A stretch of 64,000 nucleotides of DNA, from contig CANNAD010000002.1 of NCBI GenBank assembly GCA_947502645.1, positions 558,001-622,000 of the forward strand, in the 5' to 3' direction. This document shows positions 45,210 through 54,583 of this stretch, piece after piece. This DNA comes from an uncultured Micrococcaceae bacterium. Its GTDB lineage: Bacteria > Actinomycetota > Actinomycetes > Actinomycetales > Micrococcaceae. The position numbers were made by a program, and so were the translations under genes. The notes beneath the pieces are model-generated. The model was given only the letters and a program-made list of their open reading frames with translations, was not told the DNA's origin and ran no database searches. How positions within the stretch are numbered: the first letter of the stretch is position 1; the number at the start of each line of letters is the position of its first letter.

Positions 45210-46752
45210 CCCCCGCCTGCCCAAACTCGTAGACTGGATCGTAGCCGTAGCCCGCGGCGAACTCAGACACGAAATGACCCCCAGCAGCGCACGCGACGAC
45301 GTCGACGCCGTCATCACCGGACTGAACCTCCTCGTCGAAGAACTCGACACCGTCTACCAACAGTTCGAAGACCGGGTAGAACAACGCACCGCCGAACTCC
45401 ACGAAGCCCACCTGCAAATGCAGAAAATGGCCATGACAGACCCCCTGACCGGCCTGTCCAACCGTGTTGCCCTCGTAGCCGAACTCGACAAAGCACTCGC
45501 GTCCCACGCCGCCGGCGCGGAAAATGCGCCAGCACTGCTGCTCCTGGACCTCGACTCCTTCAAAAACGTCAACGACAGCCTCGGACACGACGCCGGCGAC
45601 CTGGTCCTCAAAGTCGTCGCAGACCGGCTACGAAACGCGGTCCGCGCCACCGACTTCGTCGCCCGCCTGGGCGGAGACGAATTCGCGATCCTCGTCCCGG
45701 ACGCAACCCTCGGAGTCGCGCAAGGCGTGGCCAACCGCATCCTCGACGCACTCAACAAACACATAGAACTCGAAGACCTCAAAATCTGGGCACGCGCCAG
45801 CATCGGCCTACGAGTCGCCGACAAGGACCAGAGCTCCGTCAGCCTCCTCCAAGACGCAGACACCGCCATGTACGCCGCAAAAGACAAAGGCCGCAGCCGT
45901 GTCAGCGTCTTCGAACCCGTCATGCTCTACGCCCGCCAAGTCCGCAACCAAACAGCCTCCGAACTCCGCGAAGCCATCGCCACCGACCAACTCGACCTCC
46001 ACTACCAGCCCGTCGTAGACCTCCGCAACGGACACATACAAGGCGTAGAAGCACTCGTCCGCTGGAACCACCCCACCCGCGGCCTCATCATGCCCGACAG
46101 CTTTGTACCCGTCGCAGAAGAAATAGGCGCCATCGTAGACCTCGACCGGTGGGTCATGACCGCAGCACTACGACAACTCCAGGACTGGAAAACCCGCTTC
46201 GACATGGACGAAGCCTTCCAACTCCGCATCAACGTCTCCTCCATGGACCTCCAACAACTAGACCTCGTAGACTTTGTGCGCAGCGCCCTCAAAGACAGCG
46301 GCATACCCCCACGCAACGTAGTCCTCGAAATCACCGAAACCGCACTCATCACCGGCGGCGACGTGGAAAGCTACTCACTCCTCAGCCTCCAGAAACTCGG
46401 CGTCTGCATAGAAATCGACGACTTCGGCACCGGCTACTCCTCCATCAGCTACCTGCGCAAACTACCCGTCAACATGGTCAAAGTAGACCGCACACTCGTA
46501 GCCGAACTAGCCGACGACGCCCAACAAAACTCCTTCGTCGCCGCCATCCTCCAACTCATCCGCGCCGCCGGACTCGACGCCGTCTTCGAAGGAATCGAAA
46601 CCAGCGAACAAGCGGCCCAACTCCGTGACATGGGCTGCATCGGCGGACAAGGCTACTTCTTCAGCCGGCCCCTGCCCCTTGAGGCGATCGAAGGGTTGCT
46701 GCGCGAATCCGCTGTGCTCCCGTTGGCCACGGAGCCCGCGCTCGGGTCCTGA
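45199..46752 (+). CDS. GGDEF-EAL protein, c-di-GMP cyclase/phosphodiesterase
   Basis: A 517-residue soluble protein from ATG 45199 (MTSDPRLPKLVDW); the open frame begins 15 bases earlier at TTG. An N-terminal helical segment (about 30-75, with coiled-coil EDRVEQRTAELHEAHLQMQK) may dimerise. The GGDEF domain is intact (RLGGDEFAIL) and has the inhibitory RxxD site (RATD) five residues before GGDEF. The EAL domain keeps EALVRW, LRINVSS, VLEITETAL, DDFGTGYSS, KVDRTL, and EGIET, so both activities may be present. It probably sets local c-di-GMP for the exopolysaccharide locus. Confidence 0.93.
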   Translation: MTSDPRLPKLVDWIVAVARGELRHEMTPSSARDDVDAVITGLNLLVEELDTVYQQFEDRVEQRTAELHEAHLQMQKMAMTDPLTGLSNRVALVAELDKALASHAAGAENAPALLLLDLDSFKNVNDSLGHDAGDLVLKVVADRLRNAVRATDFVARLGGDEFAILVPDATLGVAQGVANRILDALNKHIELEDLKIWARASIGLRVADKDQSSVSLLQDADTAMYAAKDKGRSRVSVFEPVMLYARQVRNQTASELREAIATDQLDLHYQPVVDLRNGHIQGVEALVRWNHPTRGLIMPDSFVPVAEEIGAIVDLDRWVMTAALRQLQDWKTRFDMDEAFQLRINVSSMDLQQLDLVDFVRSALKDSGIPPRNVVLEITETALITGGDVESYSLLSLQKLGVCIEIDDFGTGYSSISYLRKLPVNMVKVDRTLVAELADDAQQNSFVAAILQLIRAAGLDAVFEGIETSEQAAQLRDMGCIGGQGYFFSRPLPLEAIEGLLRESAVLPLATEPALGS

Positions 46753-46785
46753 GCTGATGTCCTGAGCGGAAACTTCGACCTACGT

Positions 46786-47382
46786 CTAGTTGACCGCTTG
46801 CAGCAGTGCCGCATACGTGCCACCGCAGACCGCCGCGCCGGTGATGAGGGAGGCAAGCAGCCGTCGTCGTACTGGTTCCCTCCGGATCAGGGACCAGGCC
46901 GCGAGCGCCAGAACTGCGGCCGGAAGTAACCCCCACCAGCCAAGCATGAGCAGGAACACCACGGCTGCTCCCCCATACGTCATCAGGGACCAGTCCAGTT
47001 GAACCTGGCGCTGGAAGAGCAGGACGACGGCGTAGCCGGCGAAGACCGCGAAAATCACTGCGGCCAGGCCCAACGGGCCATCCAGCCAGCGAACCAGACG
47101 CAACGTCAAATACATGAGGGCGCCGGCAGCGGCGACCACCGGGGTTGCGCCCAGCCTGCTAATCCCGCGCCGCAAATCATTGGCCCTGTCCAGCCAGGTG
47201 ACAATCGCCCACGGCACCAGGCACACCAGCACTGCCGCACTGATTCCCCAGATGATGCTGCCCGGCCAACCATCCTCAACGATGGGGCTGAGCAGCAGTG
47301 CCAGACCCCAGACAACTGACGGGGGCGTCAAACGCACGACGGCGGTTCCCATCCGCTCTGGAACAGGACCCGCCGTCGTCAT
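46786..47382 (-). CDS. Small integral membrane protein, function unknown
   Basis: A 198-residue protein with five to six hydrophobic segments (VVWGLALLLSPIVEDGWPG, IIWGISAAVLVCLVPWAIV, ATPVVAAAGALMYLTLRLV, LAAVIFAVFAGYAVVLLF, YGGAAVVFLLMLGWWGLLP, LLASLITGAAVCGGTYAAL). No catalytic motif was found; in particular I see no PAP2 phosphatase signature. It is encoded 22 bases after the FAH gene on the same strand and converges with the GGDEF-EAL gene. Confidence 0.75.
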   Translation of the reverse strand: MTTAGPVPERMGTAVVRLTPPSVVWGLALLLSPIVEDGWPGSIIWGISAAVLVCLVPWAIVTWLDRANDLRRGISRLGATPVVAAAGALMYLTLRLVRWLDGPLGLAAVIFAVFAGYAVVLLFQRQVQLDWSLMTYGGAAVVFLLMLGWWGLLPAAVLALAAWSLIRREPVRRRLLASLITGAAVCGGTYAALLQAVN

Positions 47383-47404
47383 CTGCTTCTTGTCTTTCCG
47401 CGTG

Positions 47405-48178
47405 TCAGCGGCGTACTGGATTCGAGAGGCGGCCGATGCCGTCGATCTCGATCTCGTAGCGCTGACCGTCGGTGATCAGTCCAACACCAGCTGGGGTGCC
47501 TGTGAGGATCAGGTCACCGGGCAGCAGGGTGAAGGCCTGGGAAACGTAGGAGACGAGTTCCTTCACGCCCCAGATCATGTCGCTGGTATTGCCGTCCTGG
47601 GTGAGCTTGCCGTCCAGCCAACCGCGGACACCCAGGTTCTCGGTATCCAATTCTGTCTCGATCCACGGGCCGATGGGGCAGGAAGTGTCGAAACCCTTGG
47701 CCCGGGCCCACTGGTTATCCGTTTTCTGCACGTCGCGTGCAGTGAAGTCATTGGCGCACGTGTACCCGAAGATCACGTCATCCACCCGCTCGGCGGGGAC
47801 GTCCTTGCAGATCCGGCCGATGACAACGGCGAGTTCCGCTTCGAAAGAGACCTGATCGGAGAACGCCGGCAGAACCACCGGATCACCCGGGCCCACAACC
47901 GCAGTGTTTGGCTTGAGGAACATCAACGGCGCCGGCGGAACCTCGTTACCGAGTTCCTGGGCGTGCTCAGCATAATTCCTGCCGATACCCACCACCTTGC
48001 TCCGCGGGATGATCGGCGCCAACAACCGCACATCCTCCAACTTGTGCCGGACGCCAGTCACCTGCACACCAGAGAAGAACGGGTCACCGCTAATCACGGC
48101 AACCTCCTCCTCGCCCTCATTTCCCTCAACAACACCAAACGCAGGATCACTATCAACAACAAAACGGGCTATACGCAT
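47405..48178 (-). CDS. Fumarylacetoacetate hydrolase family protein
   Basis: A 257-residue enzyme of the FAH superfamily, which hydrolyses C-C bonds in acylpyruvates or decarboxylates oxaloacetate. Motifs are KVVGIGRNYAEHAQELG, SDQVSFEAELAVVIGRIC (Glu metal ligands), CANDFTARDVQ, SCPIGPW and DLILTGTPAGVG. Substrate not predictable. In related genomes this gene often lies next to gltX, but here it is separated from gltX by the peptide-TPR and exopolysaccharide genes. Followed 22 bases on by the membrane protein gene. Confidence 0.9.
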   Translation of the reverse strand: MRIARFVVDSDPAFGVVEGNEGEEEVAVISGDPFFSGVQVTGVRHKLEDVRLLAPIIPRSKVVGIGRNYAEHAQELGNEVPPAPLMFLKPNTAVVGPGDPVVLPAFSDQVSFEAELAVVIGRICKDVPAERVDDVIFGYTCANDFTARDVQKTDNQWARAKGFDTSCPIGPWIETELDTENLGVRGWLDGKLTQDGNTSDMIWGVKELVSYVSQAFTLLPGDLILTGTPAGVGLITDGQRYEIEIDGIGRLSNPVRR

Positions 48179-48208
48179 GGAACAAGGCTACATGGCCGCA
48201 GACGTAGG

Positions 48209-48245
48209 AAAGTGAGGGAACCCGGACATCGAGTTCCCTCACTTT
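48209..48245 (-). terminator. Terminator of the SLH protein gene
   Basis: A perfect 13-bp hairpin, AAAGTGAGGGAAC against GTTCCCTCACTTT with an 11-base loop, lies 11 bases beyond the stop of the SLH-repeat gene and upstream of the FAH gene. Confidence 0.8.
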
Positions 48246-48255
48246 GCCGGTTGTG

Positions 48256-50847
48256 TCAGTCGGACCAGATGCCTTTGTTGAGGAGCGCAACGGCACTGTC
48301 GAGAATGCCATCCGAGGTATCAGCAACCGCTATCCTCACTGTCAATGGCGTTCCGGGCGTCACCTTCACAGAACACGTAATGGGTACCGTCAAGCCATCC
48401 ATCGCCGTGCTGTATCCACTGACCCCACCCGCATTACTAATGTAGTACTTCGAGTTGAAGTGGTCATTGACGTTGTTCACGGCCACAGGCAAGGACGTAC
48501 CTGGCACCAGTGCGCAGTTTTTGCCGTTGACAAATACGCCCATCACGTCGTTGAACGCACTGTCCACGTACTCTGGATATTCCTCGCTGGCGAAGAGGAA
48601 CTTGACATGGAGCGTGTCACCGGCCGGGACCACCGTCGCCCAGTAGCCAGCGGCATCGTAGGTGATGGTTCCACCAATGAAGGCGGATAGTGTGGGACTG
48701 CCCGTACCTCCGAGGTTGGTTGAAGCCTCGTTGTCCGCGGGCCCAACCGAATCCTGCATAGTACCCGTGGAGAGAATCCAGGCAGGACCACCGGGCCCGA
48801 AGTCGGGTACCTGACCCCACTGGGCTGCATCTCCTATGCCGCCAACATCCACCACACCGATTCCCGGACCGAACACGTCCTTCGCAACATCATCAACCGG
48901 CGGTTGCTTACCACCGCAGGCATCGCCGTGCCACAGATTGGCAGACTTCGTGAACTCCTTCTTCCACTCCGGCGTCAACTTGATACCGAACTTCTCGACA
49001 CCAGCAACGAGTCCGACAGCGCCGTTCACTCCAACATCCAGGGCACATGTATCTGTCCCTGTGACGTACTTACCGTAAACATCAAAACCGGCGCTGATTC
49101 CCGCCATGCCGTAAAGTTTCGCCGTCAGCGTTGGGCCTACTGAGACTGACGAACTACTGGTCAGGGTCGGCTGAGACATCGTCGCCATGCCATCGCCGTC
49201 GACCTCAGCAATTTTTTTGAATTTCCCGTCCTTCCAAGCCATACCCACCGACGTTGATGTTGATGCTTTTGCCGTAGCGGCAGCATTGGCATTCCACTGG
49301 CTCTTTATGTTGAGGTCCACTGACGAGTTGAACTCCACGGCAACTGGTACGGGTCCAACCTGAATATTGACCCAGGTATTGACCAACCCCAGACTCCGGT
49401 TTGCAGAGCCCTTCAGCTCACCCGCAGCCGTGACAGTTGTCTCCGCAGCAAGCGACGTATCCAGGGTGAACTGTGCCTCCTTCAATTTGAGCCAGCCGAT
49501 GTCCACCGTGGCTTTCACACCGGAATCGATAGCAAACTCGGCCGTCAAATCCAGCGTCCCTGACCCCTGTACGTCAATATGCTTCCAGGCTGTACCGCTT
49601 GTGGATTTGCTCAACTTATCGGCATACGTGAACTTCTTCTTGTAGAGGGTGGCCTCCGCGGCCGGACTCGATGATGCGTTAGGTGATCTCTCAAGCCCCG
49701 GGGCAACACCGTCCCTGTCCTGGGGGACCGCCAACGGATCGGAACCAGCCCCCGTCACAGGAAGGTCGATCACCTCGACGCCTTCAGCTGGCACAAATTC
49801 CTGCTCCACGATCGTTCCCGATGTGATCACCGGACCATCAGTAGCAAAAATGGCGTCCGGCAGTTGCGCTGGCTCTGTGGCGGCAACCTGCTGCCCGTTG
49901 GTCGCCGTCGTCACCGTCTCTACCCGGACCAGAAGACCATCTGGAGTAGTAGGAGAGAACCCGGCGATAAGAACGTCACCGGCATCAACATCCGGTACAG
50001 CCCCGCCCGCCGGACCAAAGGTCACCGTCTCCTTGACCGGATCCACCTTCTGAACCGCCGACCCGTCCTGCAGAACAATGGCCTCCGGTGTCAACACCAC
50101 ACCATCCACCTCACCCGGCAGAGAGTACCTGTACAGATACGCAGCCATGGCATCCCGGTTGATCGGCTGCAGAGGACGATACGTACCATCCGCCCATCCC
50201 GTGGTGATCCCCGACTGCTGAAGCCACACCATCTCGCGGTAGTACAGAGTTGACTTGTTGATGTCCTTAAACGGAGAAACCGCCGCCAGGGAAACACTCG
50301 GTGAACCCGCATACCGGTACAGGAACGCCGCCATGGCATCCCGGTTGATGGGCTGAAGAGCACGGTAGGTACGCGAGCCGTCCTTTTCCGTCCAGCCAGT
50401 GGAAATGCCCTTCGAATAAAGCCAGGTCATCTCCTTGTAGAACTGTTGCCCCGTTGACAAATCCTTGAACGGGGATTTGGCGGGGGCCTTGAACTCCGGC
50501 TCACCTTCCAACCGGTACAGGAAGGCCGCCATGGCATCCCGGTTAATCGCCTGCAATGGGCGGAACGTACCATCCGGCCATCCGGTGGAAATGCCCTCAT
50601 TGGCCAACCAGGACATCTCCTGGTGGAACATCATGCCGTCCGGCACGTCGGCGAATACAACGGATTTGTCCACTTCCGACGCCGCCACGCTAACCGTTGG
50701 AGTTGCCGCCGCCATTGGCGCAACCGTGAAGGCGGACACAAGGCCCCCCACGAGCCCGGCGGAGATCAAGAGCCGCTTACGCCTCTGATGACCGCGCCCA
50801 TAAAATGTCTTACTGACCCCCCGTTGCGAACGAACCATCTCATCCAT
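48256..50847 (-). CDS. Large secreted SLH-repeat protein with choice-of-anchor L domain
   Basis: An 863-residue exported surface protein. After a basic N-terminus and signal sequence (LLISAGLVGGLVSAFTVAPMA), three SLH-type repeats follow (about 66-240), each with a FxDV or FKDx opening and a repeated RDAMAAFLYR or RDAMAAYLYR end. SLH modules bind wall glycans. A middle region of beta-type sequence with many Thr/Ser/Ala residues (about 400-640) precedes a C-terminal domain with LHVKFLFASEEYPEYVDSAF (about 747-766), the signature of choice-of-anchor L. It probably is a cell-surface or adhesion protein. Neighbours do not clarify its role. Confidence 0.85.
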   Translation of the reverse strand: MDEMVRSQRGVSKTFYGRGHQRRKRLLISAGLVGGLVSAFTVAPMAAATPTVSVAASEVDKSVVFADVPDGMMFHQEMSWLANEGISTGWPDGTFRPLQAINRDAMAAFLYRLEGEPEFKAPAKSPFKDLSTGQQFYKEMTWLYSKGISTGWTEKDGSRTYRALQPINRDAMAAFLYRYAGSPSVSLAAVSPFKDINKSTLYYREMVWLQQSGITTGWADGTYRPLQPINRDAMAAYLYRYSLPGEVDGVVLTPEAIVLQDGSAVQKVDPVKETVTFGPAGGAVPDVDAGDVLIAGFSPTTPDGLLVRVETVTTATNGQQVAATEPAQLPDAIFATDGPVITSGTIVEQEFVPAEGVEVIDLPVTGAGSDPLAVPQDRDGVAPGLERSPNASSSPAAEATLYKKKFTYADKLSKSTSGTAWKHIDVQGSGTLDLTAEFAIDSGVKATVDIGWLKLKEAQFTLDTSLAAETTVTAAGELKGSANRSLGLVNTWVNIQVGPVPVAVEFNSSVDLNIKSQWNANAAATAKASTSTSVGMAWKDGKFKKIAEVDGDGMATMSQPTLTSSSSVSVGPTLTAKLYGMAGISAGFDVYGKYVTGTDTCALDVGVNGAVGLVAGVEKFGIKLTPEWKKEFTKSANLWHGDACGGKQPPVDDVAKDVFGPGIGVVDVGGIGDAAQWGQVPDFGPGGPAWILSTGTMQDSVGPADNEASTNLGGTGSPTLSAFIGGTITYDAAGYWATVVPAGDTLHVKFLFASEEYPEYVDSAFNDVMGVFVNGKNCALVPGTSLPVAVNNVNDHFNSKYYISNAGGVSGYSTAMDGLTVPITCSVKVTPGTPLTVRIAVADTSDGILDSAVALLNKGIWSD

Positions 50848-50969
50848 GGCACTGTCTTCCTGTTTAAGCCGCGTATGGCGGCATATCGGAGTAACAGTGC
50901 TGACATTAATAGTCCGGCGAATGCCGTCCTAGAGTAGCCACTACTCGTTAATCAGGGGCGGCTTAAACG

Positions 50970-51018
50970 AGTAGTCCGGCCCACCGAAAATCTCATACTC
51001 TCGGTGGACCGGACTACT
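50970..51018 (-). terminator. Strong terminator of ilvE, overlapping a second inverted repeat
   Basis: Arms 51001-51018 and 50970-50987 form an 18-bp stem with a single G-U pair and a 13-base loop, 8 bases after the ilvE stop. The distal arm also belongs to another inverted repeat (50940-50951 with 50963-50975), so two structures compete; see findings. Confidence 0.8.
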
Positions 51019-51026
51019 GAAGGACC

Positions 51027-52133
51027 TTACGCCAGGCGGGTCAACCAGCCGTTGACGTCCTCGACCGCACCGGTCTGGATGCCGAGAAGTTCCTCGCGGA
51101 TGGACATCGTCACTTCACCGGCCTTCGCTTCCGGAGCACCAATAACGGAATCGCCATCCTTCAACTCACCAATCGGCGTGATGACCGCGGCAGTACCGCA
51201 GGCGAACACCTCTGTGATGTCACCTGATTCAATGCCGTCGCGCCACTCATCCAGGGTGATCTTGCGTTCCTCAACCTTGAGGCCTCGCTGACGAGCGAGC
51301 TGCATCACCGAATCGCGGGTAACTCCCTCAAGGATGGTGCCGCTCAACGCCGGAGTGACCAGTGAGCCGTCCTTGAAAACGAAGAAGACGTTCATTCCGC
51401 CCAGTTCCTCAACGGCATTGTCATTGAACTGATCCAGGAACAGAACCTGCTTGCAGCCATGAGCCTCAGCCTCCATCTGGGCAGCCAGGGACGCCGCATA
51501 GTTGCCGCCGCACTTGGCCGCACCCGTACCGCCGCGACCAGCGCGCGCGTAATCGCGGGACAACCAGATCGACACAGGCTTCAGCTCGCCGCCGAAGTAG
51601 TTCCCGGCAGGCGAAGCAATGACACGGAAGGACACCTCGCGCGCCGGACGCACACCCAGGAACGCCTCCGTGGCAATCATGAACGGACGCAAGTACAGGG
51701 CCTCGCCGTCGCCCGAGGGAACCCACGCCTTATCAGCGCCAACCACCTGTCGCAGAGCCTCCACGAAAACATCCTCCGGGAGCTCCGGCAGAGCCAGACG
51801 ACGGGCCGAACGGTTCAACCGCTCAGCATTCTTATCCGCCCGGAACGTCCAGATCGAACCATCCGCATGACGGTAAGCCTTCAGCCCCTCAAAAATTTCC
51901 TGACCATAATGCAGGACACCAGCCGCTGGATCCAACGAAATAGGACCATACGGCTCCAGTCGGGCGTTCGACCAGCTACCCTGGCCCTGCCCATCAACCG
52001 AGTAATCCACAACAGCCGTGTGGTCCGTGAAGTAGTCACCAAATCCGGGGTTCTGGAGGATCGTGTCCCGCTCGGCGTCGGACTTCGGATTGGGATTAGG
52101 TGTCTGGGTGAATTCCAGGGAGCTGGCAGTCAT
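51027..52133 (-). CDS. ilvE: Branched-chain amino acid aminotransferase
   Basis: Fold-type IV PLP enzyme for the last step of valine, leucine and isoleucine synthesis, 368 residues from ATG 52133 (MTASSLEFTQTPNPNPKSD), which has GGAGGAAAT before it. The PLP lysine is in GTGAAKCGGNYAASL, with YGQEIFEGLKAYRH, LYLRPFMIATEAFLGVRPA and GTAAVITPIGEL. The reading frame is open further upstream to 52175, but no family-like residues precede the chosen start. Head of a leuB-ilvE pair; leuB lies 95 bases upstream. Confidence 0.95.
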   Translation of the reverse strand: MTASSLEFTQTPNPNPKSDAERDTILQNPGFGDYFTDHTAVVDYSVDGQGQGSWSNARLEPYGPISLDPAAGVLHYGQEIFEGLKAYRHADGSIWTFRADKNAERLNRSARRLALPELPEDVFVEALRQVVGADKAWVPSGDGEALYLRPFMIATEAFLGVRPAREVSFRVIASPAGNYFGGELKPVSIWLSRDYARAGRGGTGAAKCGGNYAASLAAQMEAEAHGCKQVLFLDQFNDNAVEELGGMNVFFVFKDGSLVTPALSGTILEGVTRDSVMQLARQRGLKVEERKITLDEWRDGIESGDITEVFACGTAAVITPIGELKDGDSVIGAPEAKAGEVTMSIREELLGIQTGAVEDVNGWLTRLA

Positions 52134-52228
52134 ATTTCCTCCACGAGTACCGACACGGCAGCAGAGCGCTACCAACGGGTCATTCGGTTAATGGTCACTA
52201 ACAACTCTAGGTCAAAACCCGGAAATTG

Positions 52229-53281
52229 TTAGCCCAACGCCGCCACGATGGTGTCCCCCACGTCCGACGTCGAACGCGGCCCGCTCCCCCGGTTCGCCAC
52301 ATCCTTCTCAACAGCCGCCTCAATCCTGGCGCCGGCGTCGTCGTACCCGAGATGGTGAAGCAGCAAAGCTGCAGAGAGGATGGCCGCCGTGGGATCCGCC
52401 TTCTGCTGACCGGCAATGTCCGGAGCCGAACCATGAACCGGCTCGAACATGGACGGCGCTGTGCGATCCATATTAATATTCCCGGACGCCGCCAGACCAA
52501 TGCCGCCCGTCACAGCCGCAGCGAGATCCGTGATGATGTCACCAAAAAGATTGTCCGTGACAATGACATCAAAGCGCGAAGGGTTCGTTGCCAGGAAGAT
52601 CATCGCCGCATCCACATGCAGATAATCATGGGAGACACCGGGAAACTCCTGGGCAACACGTTCCACCGTGCGCCGCCACAGATGCCCGGCATAGACCAGA
52701 ACGTTGTGCTTGTGGACCAGCGTCACGTGCTTGCGCTCACGGGTGGACGCCCTGCGGAAAGCATCGCGCACCACACGTTCCACACCATGAGCCGTATTGA
52801 TCGAGACCTCGGTAGCAATTTCATGCTCGGTGCCGCTGCGCAACACACCACCATTACCCACATACGGGCCTTCAGTGCCCTCACGGACCACCACAAAATC
52901 GATGGCCCCCGGATTCGCCAACGGACTCTCGACGCCGGTCATCAGCTTCGATGGGCGCAGATTCACATAATGATCAAGGGAGAAACGCAGCTTCAGGAGC
53001 ATCTCTCGCTCAATAATCCCCGACGGGATGCGCGTATCCCCCGGAGCCGCACCTACCGCGCCGAACAGGATTGCATCATGGCCACGCAGCTTGGCCAGAG
53101 TTTCATCCGGCAGCGTCTCACCCGTCTTCAGCCAGTGCTCCGCCCCGAGCGGATACTCCGTGAGCTTCAGCTCAACGCCGTCGGGCTCCAAAGCCTTGCT
53201 CAGGACCTTCACCGCTTCGCTGATGACCTCCGGCCCAATGCCGTCGCCGGGAATAACTGCCAGATTCATGGATGCACTCAT
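52229..53281 (-). CDS. leuB: 3-isopropylmalate dehydrogenase
   Basis: Oxidative decarboxylation of 3-isopropylmalate in leucine synthesis. The 350-residue protein has [20 protein letters not shown], the NAD/metal segments [48 protein letters not shown] and [23 protein letters not shown]. The start is uncertain: ATG 53281 has GGAGG one base upstream, and the second Met (53269) is 13 bases from it. A long open frame on the opposite strand is a shadow of this gene. leuB and leuCD are 36 kb apart here. Confidence 0.94.
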   Translation of the reverse strand: MSASMNLAVIPGDGIGPEVISEAVKVLSKALEPDGVELKLTEYPLGAEHWLKTGETLPDETLAKLRGHDAILFGAVGAAPGDTRIPSGIIEREMLLKLRFSLDHYVNLRPSKLMTGVESPLANPGAIDFVVVREGTEGPYVGNGGVLRSGTEHEIATEVSINTAHGVERVVRDAFRRASTRERKHVTLVHKHNVLVYAGHLWRRTVERVAQEFPGVSHDYLHVDAAMIFLATNPSRFDVIVTDNLFGDIITDLAAAVTGGIGLAASGNINMDRTAPSMFEPVHGSAPDIAGQQKADPTAAILSAALLLHHLGYDDAGARIEAAVEKDVANRGSGPRSTSDVGDTIVAALG

Positions 53282-53401
53282 ACCTCCAGCATAGGAAGAT
53301 CAACCACATGCTGGGCATCCAGTCCCACCATGTGGACGCCGGCATCAGCTCAGACCACGGGTGGATGTGCGCACCACCGCGAGCGCCTAGAGTTTTACCT
53401 C

Positions 53402-54583
53402 ATGGACCTGCACCACCACTTTGTCCGCTGGATGGGGAAACACCGCCAGCTTGTTGACGCGCTGCTGGCCGGGTTCCTCTTCCTCTTCTTTGGGCTGCTC
53501 CCCTATGCGTCCATGAGCTACTCATTGCAGTTACCCGTTTCCGCTGGACTACTCCTTCCGCTGGCATGGCGGCGCACCCGTCCTGTCCTCGCGGGAGCCG
53601 CCGTCGCGCTGGTGTCCATTCTCCAGTGGGCTCTCGGCATTGACCTTGTGCCGGCCCAGTTCAGCATCTTCATGATCGTGTATGCGCTCGCTGCCTTTGG
53701 GCCGCGGTGGGCCAGTCTCGGCGGACTGGGTCTCGCGATTCTCGGCGCCATCATGGCACTGACCCGGTACGGGGAGTTTATGGGAGTGAGCCAGAGCCCA
53801 CTGGCTTTCCTCGTGATCTTCGGGTTCTCCGTTTCCTTGATCCTCGTGTGCTGGGCATTCGGGGACCTGGCCCGAAACCGCCGCCTGATGGTTCAGACCC
53901 TCGAAGACCGTGCCCGCAGGCTGGAGGTGGAACGTCAACAGGAACGGGACCTCGCCGCAGCAGACGAACGCAGCCATATTGCCCGGGAAATGCACGACAT
54001 CATTGCCCACTCGCTCTCGGTCATCATCACCCAGGCCGACGGGGCCCGCTATGCCAGCGCCGCTAACCCCGACGTCGCTCCACAAACCCTGGAGACCATT
54101 GCTGAGACGGGCCGTGCCTCATTGCGCGAAATGCGCCGGTTACTCGGAGTGCTGCGCGGCGACGAAGCATCATCAACCCGGCCCCTCCCCACGCTCGAGG
54201 ACATCCCCATCCTCGTTGACACGCTGCGATCCTCCGGACTCGACGCGCACTTCACCCTCACCGGCAAACCACGGCGAACCCTACCCCCAGGCGCGGAACT
54301 CACCGCCTACCGGGTAGTCCAGGAGTCTCTCACGAACATCCTCAAACATGCCGGACCCAACGTCCACGCCACCATCACCCAAACCTGGACGCCACGAGGG
54401 CTCGAACTCCAGACCGACGACGACGGCCGCGGCGCCGCAGCCGACCCCACCAGCGCAGGACCAGGCCAAGGAATCCGTGGAATGGGCGAACGTGTAAAAC
54501 TGTACGAAGGAACACTGACCGCCGGCCCCGCCCAAAGCGGCGGCTTCTCCGTCCGCGCGTTCATCCCCTACACGGAGGCCTGA
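53402..54583 (+). CDS. NarL/DesK-type sensor histidine kinase
   Basis: A 393-residue membrane sensor. The start is MDLHHHFVRWMGKHRQLVDALL at 53402; the open frame continues upstream antisense to leuB but is not translated. Three to four hydrophobic spans occupy residues 15-155 with no recognisable extracellular sensor loop. The HisKA_3 dimerisation domain carries the phospho-His in HIAREMHDIIAHSLSVIITQ (about 200), and the HATPase has AYRVVQESLTNILKHAGPN and GQGIRGMGERVKLYEG. It overlaps the response-regulator gene by one base. The signal is unknown, but the downstream ABC transporter suggests envelope stress or peptide antibiotics. Confidence 0.9.
   Translation: MDLHHHFVRWMGKHRQLVDALLAGFLFLFFGLLPYASMSYSLQLPVSAGLLLPLAWRRTRPVLAGAAVALVSILQWALGIDLVPAQFSIFMIVYALAAFGPRWASLGGLGLAILGAIMALTRYGEFMGVSQSPLAFLVIFGFSVSLILVCWAFGDLARNRRLMVQTLEDRARRLEVERQQERDLAAADERSHIAREMHDIIAHSLSVIITQADGARYASAANPDVAPQTLETIAETGRASLREMRRLLGVLRGDEASSTRPLPTLEDIPILVDTLRSSGLDAHFTLTGKPRRTLPPGAELTAYRVVQESLTNILKHAGPNVHATITQTWTPRGLELQTDDDGRGAAADPTSAGPGQGIRGMGERVKLYEGTLTAGPAQSGGFSVRAFIPYTEA

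Noticed and set aside
47114-48445. 443-codon plus-strand open frame opposite the FAH and membrane protein genes
   Set aside because: No domain, and it runs antisense to two well-supported genes and across their terminator.
52226-53401. Long plus-strand open frame opposite leuB, leading into the histidine kinase frame
   Set aside because: It is the antisense shadow of the confidently assigned leuB. The kinase begins at MDLHHHF (53402), and the upstream residues have no domain or ribosome site.
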